A stretch of DNA of 64,000 nt, from contig JASSKH010000009.1 of the NCBI GenBank assembly GCA_031763025.1, positions 992,001 through 1,056,000 of the forward strand, in the 5' to 3' direction. Of this stretch, positions 58,550 to 64,000 are shown piece after piece; the stretch's first letter is position 1; each line of letters opens with the position of its first letter. Under the pieces are notes generated by a model, which saw only the letters and a program-made list of their open reading frames with translations, did not search any database and was not told the origin of the DNA. Source of the DNA: Macrocystis pyrifera. Lineage: Eukaryota; Sar; Phaeophyceae; Laminariales; Laminariaceae. Position numbers and translations under genes: made by a program.

Positions 58550-58770
58550 TGACCTGACCCGCGGGTCGGGTCAGGATTTTTTTTTTTACTTTCATGGGTC
58601 GGGTTGGGTCGAGCCGGGTCGGATCGGATCAGGTAAAGACGGGCCAGGAGGACAAAACAACACCAGTTGGGTCGAGTTATCCTTCCCGACCCGATCCGAC
58701 CCAACCAGACTCGACCCGACCCGACCCGACCTGACGCGAGATTTCGACTCGACCCATAAAAAGCCCTGTA
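58550..58770. repeat. GACCCGACCCG repeat family D copy
   Basis: GGTCGGGTTGGGTCGAGCCG inverts to GACCCGACCCGACCCGACCT across a ~70-bp centre. Confidence 0.75.
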
Positions 58771-59091
58771 TAGCCAGCCATACACACGTCGAAAACATAA
58801 TGACATTCGCCACCTATCACCATCTGTCTCCGACGTCCGATACAGCTGCGGACCAACGCAGCTGGGAAGACTATTGAGAGGGTTCAAGTCCTACACCACC
58901 TGAGTCGGGAGAGATAAAATCTAGACTCTCGATATATGCCTACATCCTCCGAGTAAGCCACAGTTTTGTGACGGCACGGTCAGAGGCAGGCCCGACTAAG
59001 GTGGAAGAAACGAACCGGGTTCGAACCGGTACACGAAAACTTGAGAAATAAGTGTGGACAGGGGTTTTCTCTCGCTCTCCGGGGCGCTAAA

Positions 59092-59093
59092 CG

Positions 59094-59125
<32 letters not shown>
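59092..59125 (+). repeat. Poly-A tract (~31 A)
   Basis: An A run follows GGCGCTAAACG. A GGTTCGAACCGG motif lies ~70 bp upstream, but no full SINE body is recognised. Confidence 0.85.
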
Positions 59126-59126
<1 letters not shown>

Positions 59127-59499
59127 GTTCGTTATAGCCCGAAGAATCTCTATTATTATCAACAGTGGTCGACAGCAGATCTAATTGGAACGACCAGCGG
59201 CTTTCGATGGTTTCCCCGTCCGTCCGTCCGTCCGTCCGTCCGACTGTTGTGTGTGTGTTTTTTTTGTAATCGCCTTCATTTTTTCTCCGCTGTGTTTCCA
59301 CTGACCGGCGGCAGATCGTTGCCTTACGCACACAACTTGCGGGACCTACTGCTGTATATACGATATACGTACATACGCACGTGCGCACAAACATACATAT
59401 ACGCATAAAAATAGCAGGAGCAAAAAAAAAAAACCGTGCAAAATATTACCGCTTTGGAACGAAATGTATGGGGGGGCAGGCGATACCTGGTACTTATCA

Positions 59500-59690
59500 G
59501 GGTTTTTCATGGGTCATGACCCCACCCGCGGGTCGGGATAGGAGGTCTTCAAAAACTCATGGGTCGGGTCGGGGTGGGGAGGTTTTCGAAAGTATCACGG
59601 GTCGGGTAGAGTCAACCCGACCCGACAAGACTCGACCCGACCCTACCCGCGAGTTTTTCATCCGACCCGTGTACAGCCGCGAATGAATAT
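59500..59690. repeat. GACCCGACCCG repeat family D copy
   Basis: TCATGACCCCACCCGCGGGT, then GGGTCGGGTCGGGG, inverts to CAACCCGACCCGACAAGACT. Confidence 0.75.
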
Positions 59691-60317
59691 GATGACTATG
59701 AGTACCATTCCCGTTCAGAGCGGTGTGTGTGTATACAGGCCAAGCAAGATATAAACATACAACCCACACGAAGCACGTAGTATGATAACCGCCACAAAGA
59801 GGGGCGTGGTCGTTTTTTCAGCACCCGATTCGTCCAGCAACTAAGAGAGGGTTGAGGCTGGTGCCGATGCCGAACAACAATGACGTGTTTTAGTGAAAAC
59901 AAAAAACGGTTGATCGCCTTCCGAACGAATAGAATGTTCGAATTCAAGGATTAATAGCACCCTTGTTGTTGCTGTGTTCACATTAAATGGTCCTTTCTAC
60001 CCAGCTTCATCGGTACACCCACTGTCCGTCCTGATTCCTTATCTTTTCGACCGTTATTGTCGAGAGAACTATCAACAGCGCTGAACAACGACCGCATGCA
60101 CTCCTGTGCGATGTCAATCCGGCACCATAACCAGCAATAAAACAGAAATACAAACCTATACAGCAGTAGTGGGCGGCAATAAAACAGAGCTACCGATACA
60201 GTATGTATATACAGCAATAAAACAGAGTCACGTATATACCTGTGCGGTAAGAGACAATAAAAATAATCACCGGCACTGTAAAAGCGGGGCAGGGGGGGGG
60301 GGGTACTCGATAGGAGA

Positions 60318-60855
60318 GGTGTACTCGATCTCATGCATGGCCGTAGTCGTATGACCATAGACCCGCGCATCCCTACAATGCCGGGACGGAGCATGTCGGG
60401 TTTTCACCGACCAGGCAGACATTGCTTGCACCAAGCGCGAAGCACCGTGAGGTGTCCGGCGAGTCGCATGAAGGGTGAGCTGCATCCTACTAAGAACCGC
60501 TTGTGAGGCGGACTTTCTTGCATATGGATGACAGCTTCAATGAGTTAGTTTAATTTCCGGTGTAGCCACTTCCAGAGACAGCAATGGAAGTACCACGTAA
60601 CTGCCTCTTGGGTGCCTTACCTTGAACACTACGTGATACGATCAATTCCCTTGTGCAGAGTAAAGGTTCTTTACCTCGCACAAATGATCTAACTCGACGA
60701 CCAGCTGTAGGCGACCGCCAAAAAAAAAAAAAAACAAAAAAAAAAAAACCCGGTACCCTGGATGTCTAGCTCACGTAGTGAGCGGCATGTTTTACAGTGT
60801 CGTTGCCGACAGACGCCAACCCAACCCATATATAACATATATATAATAGGGGGAG
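60318..60855 (-). mobile_element. Long family G repeat, copy 2
   Basis: Collinear with 40528-41040 from GTGTACTCGATCTCATGCAT to the CAACCCAACC/TATATA end, with G-rich runs on both flanks (60292-60303 and 60851-60866). Confidence 0.78.
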
Positions 60856-61071
60856 GGGGGGGGGGGACAGAACACCTGAGAAAAAGTCCTTCCTCCGGGC
60901 ACAGTGAAAAAGATGTGTCTCGTGTAAGCAATTGCTACGGAGGGTTACGCTTTCAAGAGAGCTCGATCGAAGAGAAACACGGATTTAAGACAAACGTCAA
61001 ATGGCTTGTCACGGGCATACCAACATCTATATATTACCCATGTTCTGTTGGTAGAAAGGAAACCTACTGGT

Positions 61072-61558
61072 ATTACGGGGGGCTATAGTAATATATAGCA
61101 ATACGATATAATAGTGATACATAGTAATATATAGTAATACAGCAGTAGCAATCAGAACCCACGAGGGACCCGAACAGCAGGTATTCCCCTACTTGAATAC
61201 TGCTGTGTGTTAGCTTCACACTAGGTTCACACTAGCTTCACACTAGGTTCACACTAGGTTCACACCACCTTTACTACTATTAATATTACTACTACTACTA
61301 CCACTATTACTACTATTAGTACAATTAGTACTATTGCTACTACTATTAATAGTACTATTAATAGTACTATTACCACAATTGGTACTATTACTACAATTGG
61401 TACTACTACTACAAATATTAATAGCACTATTACTACTACTATTACTATAATTAGTACTATTACAGTACTACTATTACCACTATTAGTACAATTAATATTA
61501 CTACTATTACCACTATTAGTACTATTAATAGTACTATTAGTATGTTCCCCCGTAATAG
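61072..61558. repeat. ATT/ACT microsatellite bounded by MITE A-like ends
   Basis: A TTACGGGGGGCTATAGTAAT end at 61073 and a TATGTTCCCCCGTAATAG end at 61541-61558 enclose mostly ACTATTACT-type triplets (61265-61540). Confidence 0.55.
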
Positions 61559-62173
61559 TCTAGTTAGTGAGCGCTCACTATGTACTATGTGCTATGTGCT
61601 ATGTAAAGTATTAGCATTAATAGTACTAGTCTAGACTGCAGTATCAGTAGTAGGTGGTTAGATTCACAAGCTCACAAGCTGGCAGTACGCCTTTTTGCCC
61701 TCAAACACAATCGGGAGTGAAGTGCCAACCTATAATCCACACGCCTCTAGACCGCCGTCGGCAGCCCCACATCATGAGACTATGCCAAAAACAGGCGCGC
61801 CGCACTGACTCGTGCACACATGAGTGTCCCTGCTATTACTACTGTTATTCATAGTGTATTCCGCCGAAATAGGCCTGGCACAAACTTCTCTTAAACCGTA
61901 GCCTCTCCTCTATGCGCCGGTAGAACCCTTTCGAAACGCGCCACGGAACAAGTGTCCAGAAACTAACGTTCAAACAAACAAACAACAATAAACAAACAAA
62001 CAACTAGAACCAAACGAACGTTCAAACAATCGGACAAACGAAAAAAATAAATAAACGAGCGAACAAAAACAACTTATGGTAGCAGAAAAAAAAAAATGAA
62101 AATATACCATGACTACTCGCACAGCATCATCGGCCATGAGAAGGAGCAAGCAGCCCGGCCTGGGCGGCCGCGG

Positions 62174-62174
<1 letters not shown>

Positions 62175-62206
<32 letters not shown>
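62175..62206 (+). repeat. Poly-G tract (32 G)
   Basis: A G run after GGCGGCCGCGGC and before TACGTGGTGTGACC. Confidence 0.92.
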
Positions 62207-62207
<1 letters not shown>

Positions 62208-62316
62208 ACGTGGTGTGACCGTACTAGAGCGTGTAGAGCAGCAGTGCAAGCACTCGTATGGCATGGGGCGCACGCAGCATGATCAGATGAATGACAGGAT
62301 GCTAGGAGGATGGTCC

Positions 62317-62424
62317 TATTACGGGGGGCCATAGTAAATAGGACCCAATATTGTTAGTAAAAATAGGAAATATATAGGTTTTCGTGTGTACCGTAGGTAC
62401 TATTTACTATGGTCCCCCGTAATC
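62317..62424. mobile_element. MITE family A copy
   Basis: CTATTACGGGGGGCCATAGT to TTACTATGGTCCCCCGTAAT, nearly consensus. Confidence 0.87.
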
Positions 62425-62512
62425 CCTCCTACTCGTGCCGCTTGCTGCACGCCCGCACCACCAAAAAAACGCACCCCTTTACCCCTTTACTATTAATACT
62501 ACCGTGTCAGAC

Positions 62513-62624
62513 TATTACGGGGGTCCATAGTTAATAGGACCTACGGTATACATAAAAACCTATATATTTACCTATTCTTACAAACAATAGTTGGTCCTAT
62601 TTACTATGTTCCCCCGTAATAGTT
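62513..62624. mobile_element. MITE family A copy (opposite orientation)
   Basis: ACTATTACGGGGGTCCATAG to CTATGTTCCCCCGTAATAG. It lies 88 bp from the previous copy and inverted to it. Confidence 0.87.
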
Positions 62625-63414
62625 GTATCCGTTCTTCCGGTCAGTAGAGCTTACCAAGTACCAGCATATTCGAGAACATGGTTGGCACACACACCTGTGT
62701 AAGGGACAATGGAATTGCTGTTAATAATGCCAGCCAACCAACGGTTGAATGTATTTGATTCGCCTATTAATAGGGGGTTAGCTATATTCTTCTCGTAAAC
62801 AAGTGAATCCTCAACCCATGTTCTCCCATTTTCTCACGCAAGCGCTACTTAGTAGGCTACACTGCTGTACAAGCGACCCTCTCTTTCGGGTCGCTATCAG
62901 GTATACCATACCATACGTGCTCAGTCAGTTCAAAATGATTAACTATTAACAATAACTTCACACACAAAACGCCCCGATTAAATTCCAAGTCGAGATGGGG
63001 GGATAATCTCAGCCATGTATTGGTATTGTTGATGATGTCACAGTAGCTCACTGCCACGACCTCGCTCTCGTGGTCACGTAAAGGGACAACAAGGAGTCTA
63101 CAGCAGGCAGACAGGAAAACAAAAACCAACCCGAGCGCAGTCGGGGTATCATGTCACGACGACGGCTGTTTCGGGGGAACGTAGCAATCAGAACCTGACA
63201 CGGTGTGCAAGCATAGGGGGGTACATGCTTGTTCGGTCCGTCGTGCCTCTGATGATAACATTAGCCGCCCCCCGCTACACTACACTAGTTCGACGACCTA
63301 ATGTACACACACAAACGACAGGCGATTGTTGTTGTTGTTGTTGTTGTTATCACATTAACTCAAGGGTTGCGTAGCCTCGCTCCGCACACAGCGAACTACT
63401 GAGCGGGTTGACAA

Positions 63415-63570
63415 CACAAAACTCACGCAAGCTCGCAGGGCTTCGAGTAAACGAACCGGTTGATCGACACACAAACGTCACGCAAACTCGCCGGTCGATC
63501 CGACACACAAACGTCACGCAAACTCGCCGGTCGATCCGACACACAAACGTCACGCAAGCTTTCGCGGTGA
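63415..63570 (+). repeat. ~37-bp tandem repeat
   Basis: Three to four units of GACACACAAACGTCACGCAA, then ACTCGCCGGTCGATCC. Looser relatives continue to ~63760 (CACGCAAGCT-type). Confidence 0.82.
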
Positions 63571-64000
63571 TTCAAGCAAACTGCTGAGCCGTTCGGCCAA
63601 CACACACGCACGCTCACTGCACGCAAACCTTCGCAGTGCTTCGAATAGCCTCGCTCTCCACACAAACTACTGAGCCGATCGATCAACACACAAGACGCCG
63701 CGCACCCTTGAAGTGCTTCCAAGCAACCCAACTAAGCCGCCCGATCAACAAACCACTCACGCAAGCTTGCGGTGCTTCAAGTAGCCCCTCTCGCCGCCTC
63801 GAGCACCCCCACCTCCTCCACCATACCCGCCACTCCCCGCCGCGCCCCTCTTGCCTCTACCCCTTCTCTCCTGCTCCTCTTCCTCCTCTTCGCCCTCCTC
63901 TTCCTGGTGCTGGTCCAGGCTTATGAGACATGCCGAGGCTCCCGAGCGCCGAATATCCCACAGTCTCGCCTACGGGGTGCGCGGTACGTCATAGTTTAGC

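Larger units (their letters stand above)
57891..64000. other. Right part of the window, no gene recognised
   Basis: This is probably ERCC8 intron and upstream sequence. It holds repeats listed separately. I searched for N-terminal CSA exons and saw none. About 61600-62080 and 62640-63300 show nothing beyond simple sequence. Confidence 0.5.

Noticed and set aside
59005..59095. tRNA or SINE beside the poly-A tract
   Set aside because: GGTTCGAACCGG looks like a T-arm, but no box A at the right spacing and no match to the SINE body were seen.

Overview
This is a 64-kb piece of a large, intron-rich, repeat-laden eukaryotic nuclear genome. The ankyrin repeats are of the GHLxVVKWLHxNRxEGCT type, which I associate with stramenopiles (oomycetes and brown algae). 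Long GT-AG introns and dense small transposable elements would fit a brown-algal-like ochrophyte; the genus cannot be named from sequence alone. No bacterial features, rRNA or convincing true tRNA gene were seen.

Three protein-coding genes can be read. (1) An ankyrin-repeat gene on the minus strand (exons 6716-7600, 1697-1954 and 561-761, running off the left edge). (2) REV1, the Y-family translesion DNA polymerase, on the plus strand from 7891 to 35598. It has at least 14 coding exons giving roughly 1,880 residues: BRCT domain, catalytic core with HVDMDCFF and SCDEAF motifs, helix-hairpin-helix and little-finger exons, two ubiquitin-binding motifs and the C-terminal partner-binding domain. 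(3) The C-terminal part of ERCC8/CSA, a WD40 protein of transcription-coupled repair, on the minus strand (exons 57780-57890, 55483-55606 and 39957-40419). Its N-terminal half is not visible and probably lies beyond the right edge. The ankyrin gene and REV1 are head-to-head, 290 bp apart. REV1 and ERCC8, both DNA-damage genes, are convergent, 4.4 kb apart.

Almost everything else is intron or intergenic DNA made of several distinct repeat families. Family A is a ~107-bp palindromic MITE with near-perfect 30-bp ends (15 copies plus one pair of separated ends). Family B is a ~90-bp palindrome ending in ACTGCAGTCC. Family C is a ~290-bp GATC-rich repeat. Family D is a repeat built on GACCCGACCCG. 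Family E is a ~750-bp TIR element present as a four-copy cluster with a giant inverted repeat inside REV1 intron 1. Family F is a ~350-bp tRNA-headed, A-tailed SINE, one copy of which sits inside a MITE. Family G comprises units that abut runs of G/C. Homopolymer G/C tracts reach 78 and 117 bp. Several intronic minisatellites are present, and there is an internal telomere-like array near 51.1 kb.

The most notable observations are these: a near-full-length hairpin (two ~750-bp arms, 6-bp loop) that would be transcribed within REV1 intron 1; the recurrent link between poly-G runs and a short conserved unit; a duplicated ERCC8 exon start; a SINE-in-MITE nest; minisatellite duplication of a splice-acceptor region; and reading-frame changes in REV1 that coincide with homopolymers.
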